DNA of 64,000 nt from Perkinsus olseni (taxonomy: Eukaryota; Perkinsozoa; Perkinsida; Perkinsidae), in NCBI GenBank assembly GCA_013115135.1, contig JABANP010000196.1, positions 26,464-90,463 on the forward strand, written 5' to 3'. The first letter of the stretch is position 1. Every line of letters starts with the position of its first letter. The notes below the pieces were generated by a model. The model did no database searches, was not told the origin of the DNA, and worked only from the letters and a program-made list of their open reading frames with translations. Made by a program: the position numbers and the translations under genes. Shown in pieces: positions 42,500 through 53,200 of this stretch.

Positions 42500-45400
42500 T
42501 CCCCGAGGAAACTACCCTAGCATCCGAAAAACGTTGATCCTGATCACTCACTATTACTAGGGGAAACCCACTTCCATAGAAAGTAGGTTGCAACGCCTTC
42601 AGCGTGCTAATACCATTAGCAAAATCCGGGCATTTCTTAGCCACAAGAAACCCGCTGAAAGAGTCGATACATATCATCACCATAACAGCATCATCCGCAC
42701 TGGTATGATTACCGTACGGAGACTTGAAAGGTCCCACGAAATCACAGCTCAATAGTTCCCAACAGCGGCTAGACCTCAATACAGATCTGCCGACCTGGTG
42801 ATGGAACGTACGATGAGACCTATTAGCAATACATACTCTACAACTACGTTCATATCGGCGATACTCCTTCAACGAACCACAATAAAATATACGATAAGTA
42901 CGCAAGTATATCTTATAATATCCTATATGCACAAATAGTTCATGAAGTAATCCAATTATCTCTCGACATCTAGAACTCGGCACAATCAGAGCATTGGTGA
43001 CTGCATGACGCACCTCACCATCAACCACTATATATAGCCGACGTTCACGGTCGCATGCATAATCTCCATCCAATAATCTCTTCAAGAAGACATCGTCTTT
43101 TTGCGAATCTCGAATAGAGTCAACAAGTTGTGGATCGGGTTCATATATCAGCTCATCGTCTTCCTCGACAGCAGCTTCCTCTCCCGGAACAGCACATAAC
43201 ACTTCACCGGTAGGGTGTCCTTTCTTCACGTCGATTGCAATCTTCAAAGCTTCATCTTCCTCAAATGGACAACGGACAGGAAGACCTCGAGAATACGGGT
43301 CAGCAGCATTAATCTCACCACTAATATGACGAACCTCTCCACCGCCACGAAATAACGCGAGTGCAACCTTCCGCTCATATGCCGGCAACTGCAAGGTAGC
43401 CTTATGACTGGTCAGCTTCGAATTATCTACAACCGTAGACTCGAACTCCTCACAGGATTCCCTTAAGGCTCGTAACTCCCGACGAAGACGGAAGTAGTTA
43501 CACTCACTATCCGTGAACAAAATCGGAGTTGGAGTTATCAATGGTGGTAGCCACGTATCTCTCCATAACGTCAAAGTCTCGGTAAACAGCTCGAGCACAT
43601 CGTCACATGCTGTCAGCTCCTTCCGCACAACACTCCACGACGCTCTCACCGGGGGTATCAGACGAGCACGACCTCTGATGAAGACGAGTCCGACAGTTAG
43701 CAGTACGCTGCCGCACGCAAACATACTCGAATCAGCGAATAAATACACTTCCCTCAAATCTTCTAATGAGGGAGCGAGCAATCGAGGAATAGTAGGGGCA
43801 TCAATAAACGACTGCATCAACCGTTCAATCTCCCTATACGTCGAAACGGAAACAAAGTCGTCCCACTCCAAGCCCTTACTAATCTCAGAGCGGAGAGTAT
43901 ATCTCATCGCTAACAGTATATTACTATGCGATCCAAGAGGGTCAAAATGGGAGTTAATAACAGCCAGTATATCCCTACAGGTGACATTGCTAACGGTCTT
44001 ACCATCAACCTCCACAATTTCCAACGGAGGCAGAGGCAAGTCGGCCTTTTGAGCACGCAATCGATCATTCGAAAACCAGTCCAGCCCCAACACATGAGAC
44101 TCCTTCCCCGGTGGTGGCGGTCCCAACTGGCGCTTACGCTCCTGCGAAATGAACCCACGAACTACGCAGGCTCTCAGAAACGCCTCTAAACCGCTCTCAA
44201 GACCCACACGGGAATTAGAGCCCATAACAATATCATCCATGTAGGGTTTCATGAACACATACGACAACAGATCTCGCGCATCTATAGCGGACCCCTTACC
44301 TTCTCGAATACGGAGAAGCGCCGCTTTGATATGACCAGGCAGCTTATGCTCAGCGAGGGTCACCAATCGCTTGAGCGCATCATTCAAGCACGCTGGAGAG
44401 TGGGGGCTACCCATCGGAGGGCCCCTCAACCGATAAACTTCAGATTGCCATACCAGACAAAACCAGTAACGACATTGCGGATCATTCTCCAACATATAAA
44501 AGGCGCACTCCAAATCCAAAATCCCCACATACGGGAAAGCTCGAAACGTAAAGAGCGCTGGCAACACCCCTCGCTTACTGCGAGCTAAAGCCGACCTATC
44601 CAACTGTCCTTGCCCACTGCCAATAACTCCCTTATAGTGCAAGCCGTTAAGTACCGGACGCACCGGAGACGACTTCGAACTTGGGTTCAAGACAGGGAAG
44701 TGGTCGATAATACTTGCCACCAACGGATATTCACCTGGCTGCAACCGGACAATAGCCCCAATCGACTCATATCGCTCGAAGACCGCCGAATAATCAGGTA
44801 ACAACCCCGATCGTACTAGGCGTTGTACAAGTCGACGATCTTTATCGAAACTTTGACACAGAGAACACGAACTAGCCAGTGCATTCTTCAGACCACTTGA
44901 CGCCCACGGAACACCGTACGTATATCGAAAGGCAATGCCAGACACCCCATTCACGTCGAAGTGTTGCGACGGCGTCAAGCCACGGAACAGAGTACGATTA
45001 TCAAAGTCGAGAGTTCCCTCCGTCTCAACGAGCGGACTCACCGGGATTCCATTCTCAGTGTCATTCTCCGGTTCATTCCCGCTCAACTCACGCCGGGATG
45101 CTACTACAGCTTCGGACGAGTTATCTCCGGAAGGCTCGTCCCCCAGCTCAGCAGCATCAACATCGTACACGCGCTCTCGGATACTCCGAGATGGACAAGA
45201 AACCTCGTTTAACACATTACAGTCCAGTGGATCACAACTCGCTACGTTCGGCGAACACAACTCAAAGAAAGCGTCAGATTGAACAGATTCCGTGACCCCA
45301 GTCTCTACAGCCGCTACGGTCGAAACAACACCTTTAACAGTTTCAGGTGATAGAGCAGCTCGTAACAATATCTCATCATTACCGAGGTACAACAACAAAG

Positions 45401-45557
45401 CTAGCGATCGCAATGCTTGCATACCCAGAATAACTTCACACGATAAGTCAGCCGCCACCAACAACCATATCGAAACAGACTTATGCGGAGTACAGACTAA
45501 GACCTGTATAACCTCCTCGCACATCATTTTAGAACCAATAGCCACAGTAACAATAGT
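42500..45557 (-). CDS. Element A pol: protease C-part, reverse transcriptase, RNase H, integrase N-part
   Basis: The open frame continues to 42309 but reads repeat DNA beyond about 42500. In order: protease C-terminal segment EVILGMQAL; RT with VRPVLNGLHYKG, the ILDLECAFYM strand, and catalytic YMDDIVMGS; BEL-type FDPLGSHSN...LEWDD; and RNase H-like LFADSSMFACGSVLL. The integrase zinc finger follows (HELFVHIGYYKIYL...CRVC), then core Asp residues in LLSCDFVGPF and IVSDQDQRFS. It is in the same frame as the upstream gag-protease ORF, separated by one TGA (45558-45560). Confidence 0.85.
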
Positions 45558-46994
45558 TCAAACTTTCCTGGACTCGATGATACAGTCAGCCGGAATACGA
45601 TTACGCGTCGAAGAACGAACGAACGACCGAGCTGCACCCGTGTCCAGCAAGGCCTTGATACGAAACGGTTCAGATGCTGATCTCACCGATTTGAATTCTA
45701 CATCAACAGTTAATGGTCTTGAGGAGGAATCTTCTGGCAACCCTTGGATTGGGTCCACACTATTAACAGTCATGAGCCACTTCGGAACCTCATCGTCCAC
45801 ATCCAGATGTTCCTCGTCACCACCCCGTGCCTCAATAGCCGACGCGTCTGCAGGCTTCGGAGGTAGCGAAGAAGAATCAGCCACGGGCTCGGTCTTAGCT
45901 GCCATGGTATTCCGACATATAAACGATACATGGCCCCTCGAATTACAGCGTTTACACGTCAACAACCGGTTACCGCGAAGGCGACAGTTGGCGACCTTAT
46001 GACCCCCTCGACCACAAACCAAACATCGGGAGGCCAATGACGCCGGTGAGCTTGCCGTACAACTATCTGCCAGATGCCCTACTTGGAAGCAGCGACCACA
46101 AGTACCCTTAGGCAACTGTCGCACATCAGGAATATATGGAGCCGTCGGCTTTCCCACCTGGGCAAGAGACATATCTGCCCTTCCTTGGGGAGGGGATTCA
46201 CCACTAACAACAGCTGGAGAGTCACCAGTCTCATCACTGACGCCGTTCACAGCGGACACACTAGCCGAACGACCAGATAACACCACCGAATTAATATCAC
46301 TTAAATTAGCACGAGACTCGATATACGAACGAGCAACGGCCAAATCCATCTTTTCTAATCTATAGGTAAGCGCCGAATCATCAAACGGCGCACGACAGCA
46401 ATGAGTTAATTTGTCCCACACATCATTATCGGACAAAATATCTCCTTGAAGGGCAAGCTCTCCTCCAAGGTGATCCAACTTAACAACAAACTCACGAAAA
46501 GACATCTCTGGGGTCATACGGAGATCATGCCATTGCCTACGCAGACAAGACGCTTCCGACGGATCAAGATACAGGATCAGCAGAGCCGAACGCAACGCTT
46601 GGTATCGCCCACCAAAATGAGCGAAAATATCCCCTCGAATGTCATAGTCATTCTTAGGGCCAAGACGAGCATCTACACGATTACGGACACTCTCACTGAG
46701 ACTGTACAATAGCAGAAAATAACAAGTAGGGGATCCACTGGCTATAGCACAATAGTCCAGAGCTCGATCAAAAGCACTTAAATGAGCACGAATAGATGCA
46801 TGGCTGGTGCTGTCAGGGGATGTCGCCTTTCCATCATAGATACCCAACTTCACTGCAGCTAGCTCCTGACGGGCTTCCTTACGGGCTTCCTGAATCAGAC
46901 GCTGATTGGAACTCCCTCGGGAACGACTCGGGACAATCTCATGCTCCGCCTTCACCACAGTAGCATCACCCTGCCACAACCCGTCCTTCAACAC
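45558..46994 (-). CDS. Element A gag-protease
   Basis: 478 codons. It has a gag capsid-like region (REFVVKLDHLGGELALQGD), then three Cys/His zinc knuckles (CGRCFQVGHLADSC, CLVCGRGGHKVANC, CKRCNSRGHVSFIC), then the aspartic protease active site LLDTGAARSFV. It stops at TGA inside the protease. The next ORF resumes in the same frame four codons later (ATG 45545). Confidence 0.85.
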   Translation of the reverse strand: MLKDGLWQGDATVVKAEHEIVPSRSRGSSNQRLIQEARKEARQELAAVKLGIYDGKATSPDSTSHASIRAHLSAFDRALDYCAIASGSPTCYFLLLYSLSESVRNRVDARLGPKNDYDIRGDIFAHFGGRYQALRSALLILYLDPSEASCLRRQWHDLRMTPEMSFREFVVKLDHLGGELALQGDILSDNDVWDKLTHCCRAPFDDSALTYRLEKMDLAVARSYIESRANLSDINSVVLSGRSASVSAVNGVSDETGDSPAVVSGESPPQGRADMSLAQVGKPTAPYIPDVRQLPKGTCGRCFQVGHLADSCTASSPASLASRCLVCGRGGHKVANCRLRGNRLLTCKRCNSRGHVSFICRNTMAAKTEPVADSSSLPPKPADASAIEARGGDEEHLDVDDEVPKWLMTVNSVDPIQGLPEDSSSRPLTVDVEFKSVRSASEPFRIKALLDTGAARSFVRSSTRNRIPADCIIESRKV

Positions 46995-47009
46995 GCCTTC
47001 CTTGACCCT

Positions 47010-47408
47010 CTAATCTCCGGGCTCCTCCTGAACAACACCCCTCGTCCCCTCCTGCACTGGCCTAACTGCCATAGCATCCACTCTCTCAGCCAAGGCCGAG
47101 ACTTGTGATGTAAGGTAGCTTAACGTGTTCTCAATCGCAGACTGGAGTCCCCCTCTCGCTTCACCACATCCGATACTAGCCTGACGACCTTGAAGTTGAT
47201 CGCCCACACCATCAGTACCCGATCTCATTCTTGGAGGCAAGGACTGAGACCTAACACCTCCAACCTCCTGGAAAGCCAACGATGAACCCAACGAATAGAA
47301 ATCTCCAGAATCATCACTAATCTCGCCCTGCTTAGCCGCCTCTCGGGCCTCATCACGCCGAACACGTCGTTCTCCACGAGCAGTTGATATCGAACTTGAT
47401 TGCTTCAT
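47010..47408 (-). CDS. Element A gag N-terminal ORF
   Basis: 132 codons, charged and partly coiled (RGERRVRRDEAREAAKQGE; IENTLSYLTSQVSALAERVDAM). It ends in TAG (47012-47010) and is in the same frame as the 478-codon gag ORF, whose first ATG is five codons on. It is probably the gag N-terminus separated by a nonsense or readthrough codon. Confidence 0.6.
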   Translation of the reverse strand: MKQSSSISTARGERRVRRDEAREAAKQGEISDDSGDFYSLGSSLAFQEVGGVRSQSLPPRMRSGTDGVGDQLQGRQASIGCGEARGGLQSAIENTLSYLTSQVSALAERVDAMAVRPVQEGTRGVVQEEPGD

Positions 47409-47499
47409 CGATTCTCGGATGATTGTTTGTGCTTGTGGAAAGCCAACTTCAGTAACTCAATTACAGATTACTACTTTGGGAGAACGGTTTCCGATACAG

Positions 47500-47656
47500 G
47501 TTAAGTAACACTGATGCCCTTAGCAGCGACGAACCACGATACCCATAAAAGGAATCATGCGAACAACGGTGCACGGAGCACTGCAATCGATTACGCAATC
47601 GACAGAATTATAGCGCGAGCAACTCTGCAAACTGCACGAACCCTAATGAGGAAACA
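47500..47656 (-). repeat. 5' LTR of element A
   Basis: Identical to the 3' LTR apart from a one-base indel (gcccc/gccc). It adjoins array spacer ggtatgtgaacagc at 47657. Confidence 0.85.
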
Positions 47657-47728
47657 GGTATGTGAACAGCTATTTTCGTGAAGAACTGCTACAGAAAACG
47701 AATTGAACTTATTCTTTGAGGCTCATTC

Positions 47729-47799
47729 GGGTGTGTAGCTCAGTGGGAGAGCGGCTAACTGCAGATCAGCAGGTCCTCGGATCAAATCCGGGCGCGCAC
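47729..47799 (+). tRNA. tRNA-Cys (GCA), unit 1
   Basis: Anticodon loop CTGCAGA. D-loop GGGA and T-loop ATCAAAT deviate from the array consensus, and the 3' acceptor ends CAC. Possibly impaired. Confidence 0.7.
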
Positions 47800-47880
47800 T
47801 TCGTAGTCGGTATGTAAACAGCTACTCTTGTGAAGAACAGCTACAAAAAACGAGATGGACTTATTTTTTGGGGCTCGTTC

Positions 47881-47951
47881 GGGTGTAAAGCTCAGTGGGA
47901 GAGCGGCTAACTGCAGATCAGCAGGTCCTCGGTTCGTATCCGGGCGCGCCC
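47881..47951 (+). tRNA. tRNA-Cys (GCA), unit 2
   Basis: 5' GGGTGTAAAGCTC and D-loop GGGA variants; T-loop TTCGTAT. Confidence 0.75.
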
Positions 47952-48030
47952 TTTGTAGTCGGGGTGAACAGCTATTTTCTCGAAGAACAGCTACAGAAGA
48001 CGAACTGGACTTATTTTTCGCAGCTCATTT

Positions 48031-48101
48031 GGGTGTGTAGCTCAGTGGTAGAGCGGCTGACTGCAGATCAGCAGGTCCTCGGTTCAACTCCGGGCGCGCC
48101 C
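48031..48101 (+). tRNA. tRNA-Cys (GCA), unit 3
   Basis: Near-consensus: acceptor GGGTGTG/CGCGCCC, loop CTGCAGA, T-loop TTCAACT. Confidence 0.88.
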
Positions 48102-48182
48102 TTCGTAGTCGGTATGTGAACAGCTATTTTCGTGAAGAACAGCTACAGAAAACGAATTGAACTTATTCTTTGAGGCTCATTC

Positions 48183-48253
48183 GGGTGTGTAGCTCAGTGG
48201 TAGAGCGGCTGACTGGAGATTAGCAGGTCCTCGGATCAAATCCGGGCGCGCAC
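48183..48253 (+). tRNA. tRNA-Cys-derived, anticodon GGA, unit 4
   Basis: The loop reads CTGGAGA (anticodon 48215-48217 GGA, a Ser anticodon) in an otherwise Cys-type body. The T-loop also differs (ATCAAAT). Probably a pseudogene or an altered-specificity tRNA. Confidence 0.6.
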
Positions 48254-48334
48254 TTCGTAGTCGGTATGTGAACAGCTATTTTCGTGAAGAACAGCTACAA
48301 AAAACGAGATGGACTTATTTTTTGGGGCTCGTTC

Positions 48335-48405
48335 GGGTGTAAAGCTCAGTGGGAGAGCGGCTAACTGCAGAGCAGCAGGTCCTCGGTTCGTATCCGGGCG
48401 CGCCT
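48335..48405 (+). tRNA. tRNA-Cys (GCA), unit 5
   Basis: GGGTGTAAAGCTC subtype like unit 2. Anticodon-stem 3' side GCAGC. Confidence 0.72.
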
Positions 48406-48484
48406 TTTGTAGTCGGTGTGAACAGCTATTTTCTCGAAGAACAGCTACAGAAGACGAACTGGACTTATTTTTCGTAGCTCATTC

Positions 48485-48555
48485 GGGTGTGTAGCTCAGT
48501 GGTAGAGCGGCTAACTGCAGATCAGCAGGTCCTCGGTTCAAATCCGGGCGTGCCC
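48485..48555 (+). tRNA. tRNA-Cys (GCA), unit 6
   Basis: Near-consensus; 3' acceptor CGTGCCC. Confidence 0.88.
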
Positions 48556-48636
48556 TTCGTAGTCGGTATGTGAACAGCTATTTTCGTGAAGAACAGCTAC
48601 AGAAAACGAACTGGACTTATTCTTCGTGGCTTATTC

Positions 48637-48707
48637 GGGTGTGTAGCTCAGTGGTAGAGCGGCTGACTGCAGACCAGCAGATCCTCGATTCAAATCCGGG
48701 CGCGCCC
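48637..48707 (+). tRNA. tRNA-Cys (GCA), unit 7
   Basis: Anticodon-stem 3' side CCAGC; T-stem CTCGA. It is the closest relative of unit 14, which differs at the anticodon. Confidence 0.82.
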
Positions 48708-48788
48708 TTCGTAGTCGGTATGCGAACAGCTACTTTCGTGAAGAAAGGCTACAAAAAACGAGATGGACTTATTTTTTGGGGCTCGTTC

Positions 48789-48859
48789 GGGTGTGAAGCT
48801 CAGTGGTAGAGCGGCTCAGTGCAGATCAGCAGGTCCTCGGTTCAAATCCGGGCGCGCCC
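48789..48859 (+). tRNA. tRNA-Cys (GCA), unit 8
   Basis: GGGTGTGAAGCTC; loop GTGCAGA (position 32 changed). Confidence 0.78.
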
Positions 48860-48940
48860 TTCGTAGTCGGTATGTGAACAGCTATTTTCGTGAAGAACAG
48901 CTACAGAAAACGAACTGGACTTATTCTTCAAGGCTCATTC

Positions 48941-49011
48941 GGGTGTGTAGCTCAGTGGTAGAGCGGCTGACTGCAGATCAGCAGGTCCTCGGTTCAAATG
49001 CGGGAGTGCCC
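48941..49011 (+). tRNA. tRNA-Cys (GCA), unit 9
   Basis: T-arm 3' side altered (TTCAAATGCGGG) and acceptor AGTGCCC, so pairing is weakened. Confidence 0.72.
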
Positions 49012-49093
49012 TTCGTAGTCGGTATGTGAACAGCTACTTTCGTGAAGAACGGCTACAGAAGACGAATTGGACAATATTTTTCGTAGCTCGTTC

Positions 49094-49163
49094 TGGTGTG
49101 AGCTCAGTGGTAGAGCGGCTGACTGCAGATCAGAAGGTCCTCGGTTCAAATTCGGGCGCGCCC
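49094..49163 (+). tRNA. tRNA-Cys (GCA), unit 10
   Basis: 70-nt variant TGGTGTGAGCTC, lacking one base between the acceptor and D stems. Confidence 0.65.
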
Positions 49164-49245
49164 TTCGTAGTTGGTATGTGAACAGCTATTTTCGTGAAGA
49201 ACAGCTACAAAAAACGAATTGGACAATATTTTTCGTACCTCGTTC

Positions 49246-49315
49246 TGGTGTGAGCTCAGTGGTAGAGCGGCTGACTGCAGATCAGAAGGTCCTCGGTTCA
49301 AATCCGGGCGCGCAC
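49246..49315 (+). tRNA. tRNA-Cys (GCA), unit 11
   Basis: Same 70-nt subtype as unit 10; 3' end CGCGCAC. Confidence 0.62.
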
Positions 49316-49355
49316 TTCGTAGTCGGTATGTGAACAGCTATTTTCGTGAAGAACA

Positions 49356-49760
49356 GTGAAACTCGGCCAACACGGGAGTGTGGGATTGGCATCACTCTGT
49401 GTGATAGCTGTGGCCGAAGCGGCTACTAACTTCGCACAGAGAGATGTATGTGTGCGGGGATTGATTACGCTTAGCGGTTGTGCTAAGACGTCTCACCGCT
49501 TGCACACATCTCCCGGGCTGGGAGGGAAGAGTTCATCTTTCACACCAATAGATATACCGCAGCTCTAGTGAGAGCCACAGTGGCCACTATGCGTAGCCTG
49601 CTACTATTGTTCTAGTTGAAGCAGTGAATCCTATCCGTGCGTTCGGCATCTGCACGTAAGTATCTTATGTGCTGCGCGTAGAGCGTGTGCGTACATTGTG
49701 TAGCGAGCGCACTCCCTTTGTCCCCGTATTTCACTGACGTAACACTACGCGTACTTACAA
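49356..49760. mobile_element. ~400-bp insertion in a tRNA spacer, possible solo LTR
   Basis: It interrupts the spacer between gaagaacag and ctacaaaaaacg, which are adjacent in other units. It starts TGAAAC and ends near CTTACA, so TG...CA ends are possible, but no target-site duplication is seen. It matches none of the other LTRs in the window. No coding content recognised. Confidence 0.5.
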
Positions 49761-49800
49761 CTACAAAAAACGAGATGGACTTATTTTTTGGGGCTCATTC

Positions 49801-49871
49801 GGGTGTAAAGCTCAGTGGGAGAGCGGCTAACTGCAGAGCAGCAGGTCCTCGGTTCGTATCCGAGCGCGCCT
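49801..49871 (+). tRNA. tRNA-Cys (GCA), unit 12
   Basis: GGGTGTAAAGCTC subtype; 3' side GAGCGCGCCT, so the last acceptor pair is altered. Confidence 0.65.
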
Positions 49872-49950
49872 TTTGTAGTCGGTATGAACAGCTATTTTCT
49901 CGAAGAACAGCTACAGAAGACGAACTGGACTTATTTTTCGTAGCTCATTC

Positions 49951-50006
49951 GGGTGTGTAGCTCAGTGGTAGAGCGGCTAACTGCAGATCAGCAGGTCCTC
50001 GGTTCA
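49951..50006 (+). pseudogene. tRNA-Cys unit 13, 5' part, split by element B
   Basis: Normal body up to GGTTCA of the T-arm. The LTR of element B begins at 50007. The 3' remainder (gttcaaatccgggcgtgccc) is at 56250-56269. GTTCA (50002-50006 and 56250-56254) is the target-site duplication. Confidence 0.93.
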
Positions 50007-50189
50007 TGTTGAGATTATAGATAACGCAACATAACTTGAGCCAAGATGGCTACTTTAGTAACCGACCTCTCCTCTAGAACCTCTGATAATAAGTGCCTCT
50101 GTAAACCTCTAATGACAATAGCTGACGGCAAGACTGCACTATCTTGCACTCTTGCTATTCCTCTACAATCAATATATAAATACTCAACA
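50007..50189 (-). repeat. 3' LTR of element B
   Basis: Sense TATA-like TATTTATATATTG near its 5' end. Spliced-leader match at 50035-50053 (19 nt), preceded in sense by TACTAAA. Confidence 0.93.
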
Positions 50190-50211
50190 TCTCGGCCCCC
50201 CAAGGTGGCGG

Positions 50212-53200
50212 CTATAGAGCAGACACTTTCCTAGAAGATTCGACAGAAAGCTGAGTAGGGCTCTCCAGCTTGAGAACGGAGACTCCCTTAGGGTTGACAG
50301 CAACAGTAGCGGGAATCTCTGGGGGACCTCCAACTCTTAATATACCATCGGGAGTGAAGTACATCGGTACGACAGTTCGATGGTCCTCTAACAGCTTATA
50401 TTCATGGACAAGAAAGAAATTATCATTGGTCCATGATATCTTACTACCAACCCTCACCGTACCATCTTCATCTTTCCATGCTAAGAAAGGATGACCAGAA
50501 GACACAATTCGCACTTTCCTCTTTGGTGGAAGGTCTTCAGTGGTAGGTGGAGATGATAGATCTCTCCTCTTATGACCTCTTGAAGTGGGTGTCGGCACAC
50601 GATCTTCTTCTTCTGATATATAAAAAGGCTTAATGTGATCCTTATGAAAGACTTGTCGTGTACCATCCGAAAGCTGTACTTCATAACACTGCCCACCGAT
50701 AGGATTCATAATGGTACCTCTTATCCATTGTGAATCTAACTTATGTTGGGGCTTACGATATATGTAGACCGATTCTCCTCGAACATAATGTTCTCGGACC
50801 TCTGGGCCTTTACTCTTCTCTCTCGATCTCGTCCACGCGTCAGACCAAACACTCAACAACTGTCGACGATGACGATCTAATCGAGATACCTCTGAGAGTA
50901 CAGCTGACGTTCTAATCTTATTAGGATACGAAATAAATGACACAATATTCTCATGGGTAAGCGGCTCCCGCAGAACTTGACTACGTAATGACACATCAAA
51001 AGGGAGCCTCAACTTAAACCCGAAGAGAATCTCATGCGGAGAGATGCCGAGCTCCGGATCCGGCACGGAGTTCAGGCGGCCTTCCGCAATAGCTAATAAA
51101 TCGACCCAAGAAGCTCTCTGACGACTCTTGAGTAAACGGCGTAATGATTCCCCAATTGTTCTATGCTGGCGTTCATAGAACCCCCCCGATGGCGGATGGG
51201 CAACGGGTAATACTATATGACGAGCAGAGTATAAACAACAAAGGGCATCAAATCTGGGAGACAGAGTAAACTGCCGTCCCTGATCACTTATAAAGGTAGA
51301 TGGAGTTCCAAACCTCAGCAGAACTTGTGTTTCTATTACTCTGCATATCGTATTAGTACTTATATCTGCCAGCGGGAACAAAAGGGTGAAACGACTTAAT
51401 AAATCTGTACACGTCAACACCCACCTCTCTCCCTTAGAACTGGGGAGTAGCGGCCCTACTATATCGAGCCCCAAAACTTCGAAAGGCTCGCTAGGGGTCC
51501 ATAGATGGGCCTCATGCTGACGCTTAAGAAAAGAAGCTGACACTTGACAAGGATGACAGCTTCGAATGACCGACTTGACATCGGCTCGACTACGTGGCCA
51601 CCAGAATAAACGACGTAAATAGCGATGAGTAGAATTCACCGCCGGATGACCTCTAAGATCATGATAATATTTAATCAACTCAACTGGTAGCCGCGAATAT
51701 TTCGACTTCGGCAATACTATCCTAACATCATCTTCATCATCAACGGGATCCTTTTTACATAGGACATCATTATGAAGGAAGGCGTTCTCACCATAATAGA
51801 CGACTGCTGGAGCGACCGAACGTTTCTTCTTCGACGGATCGGCTCCTTCTTCTAGTAGATGACGCACTTCACTACATAGGGGATCCTTCTCCTGCTCTCT
51901 AATCAAGAACCTTCTTATCAGCTCATGCTTCGGAGTAGCTGAATCTCCTTTCCAAGCATGAAAAGTCTTATCAAGATCGTAATAGGTTTTCAGAGATGGT
52001 ACATTCTCGAGAGTAGGTAGTAGTAAAGAGTGAGGGTAGTAGAGATCAAAAACCTCAAAGGCCAACAACGGGGCCTCACTATCATCAATGGCGACTGTTA
52101 GGTCTATAGCAGTTAGAGGCACGTCACGACTAGCGTGAATACTCAGAAGCTCTCGAGAAAAGGGAATATCATCAATAATTCTTGATAAGATGTCAACTCG
52201 TTTAGTAAAGAATGAAGTGTTGGGATGATGAATGAATAATACTGAAATGCTCATCGTCTTCAACTCTGCTATGATATCGTCCGTGCAATCACGGATCCGA
52301 CGAGTGGCCAACCACTCAATCCCCTTCAACTTCCTCTCAGGTCCTCCCATTCTTCTGATCGCTGTGAATGAATCACTTCCCAGCACTATCGTTCGCAAAG
52401 ATCTCCACCAATTCCTCTCGAATTGTTGACATAAGGCCGTCAAACTCTGAAGAATTGCGAACATTTCCCGGCGATTCGCATGCCAGGCCTCGGCGCGATC
52501 AGGGAATAGGTGGGCTTCTCCATAGATAGATACCCATTCCTCTCTCTCCTCTTCTCCTCCCCCCTCTCTGGAGCGAAAAGCTCCATATAATTCCCTTGCT
52601 GGTGCCCAGAATTCTATCCCATATCCCCTTGATGAAGCATCAGTAAATAGTCGAACGGTTTTCACTCCCGATATCAACGGGACCCTCTGATCAATCTGTT
52701 GCCATAAATCTTCAGCTGCTTTCAGATGAAGATTGCATTTATCCCTCACATCTTTCGGTAAAATACCGTCCCAAGAATTCTCTGCTCGACCCGATAGCTG
52801 TCGAACAATATCACAGTGTCCTCTACACTGTGCCTCTGCTGAGCTTTTGGTCAGCTCCAGAAATTTGCCAGCGTTGGCAAAATAGCCTCTTTTAGATTCG
52901 ATGCTCTCATCAATCTTGATTTCTGGGCGATCGACAAATAAGTTCCCCTTGGCACTATCCCATCTCCACTTCACTCCTAACCACTTCTGCGGAGAATCCT
53001 TCTCCCACATACTGCGCTTCGAGTCGGGAACCTCGAAGCCGCATTTCGCTAACAGCTGGAACATATCCGCGTTCCATGCCTGCCTCTCTTCCTCATTCCG
53101 GGAGAGGATGAGGAAGTCATCCATAATTCTCACCGTTTGGATATGGGGGTGTTTATATCTAAGAACGGTGAACAGTATATCTACCACTCCTTCTAAGGAG

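Larger units (their letters stand above)
41560..42500. mobile_element. Foldback insertion in element A integrase, with inverted short-repeat arrays
   Basis: Lies between the second Asp (SDQDQRFS, about 42560) and the catalytic Glu codons. The left (41560-41770) and right (42240-42500) flanks are degenerate arrays of ~12-25-bp units of the form tttcgtccacgattgtttc, in opposite orientation. The ~450-bp centre holds a 13+1+13 palindrome (41980-42006), an 8+1+8 palindrome (42007-42023), a degenerate tRNA-like sequence (42107-42172) and a 32-bp perfect palindrome (42217-42248). No transposase. Confidence 0.65.
40456..47656 (-). mobile_element. LTR retrotransposon A (BEL/Pao-like), decayed
   Basis: Flanked by ~156-bp direct LTRs (40456-40612 and 47500-47656) that differ essentially by one indel. 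Inside, on the minus strand, are gag with zinc knuckles, protease, RT, RNase H, integrase (split) and a small hydrophobic ORF. The RT connection region reads HFDPLG...LEWDD, typical of BEL/Pao RT-RNase H. One end abuts the tRNA-Cys spacer (47657 on); the other does not. No target-site duplication is evident, so a rearrangement is likely. A ~0.9-kb insertion splits integrase. Two in-frame stops interrupt gag-pol. Confidence 0.85.

Noticed and set aside
42309..42500. C-terminal ~60 residues of the element A pol ORF (repeated V-H-x-S pattern)
   Set aside because: This is translation of the short-repeat array of the insertion, not integrase sequence.
47657..49355. Regular 152-bp repeats considered as a CRISPR array
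   Set aside because: Repeats contain folded tRNA genes and the spacers between them are themselves conserved, unlike CRISPR spacers; the host is eukaryotic.
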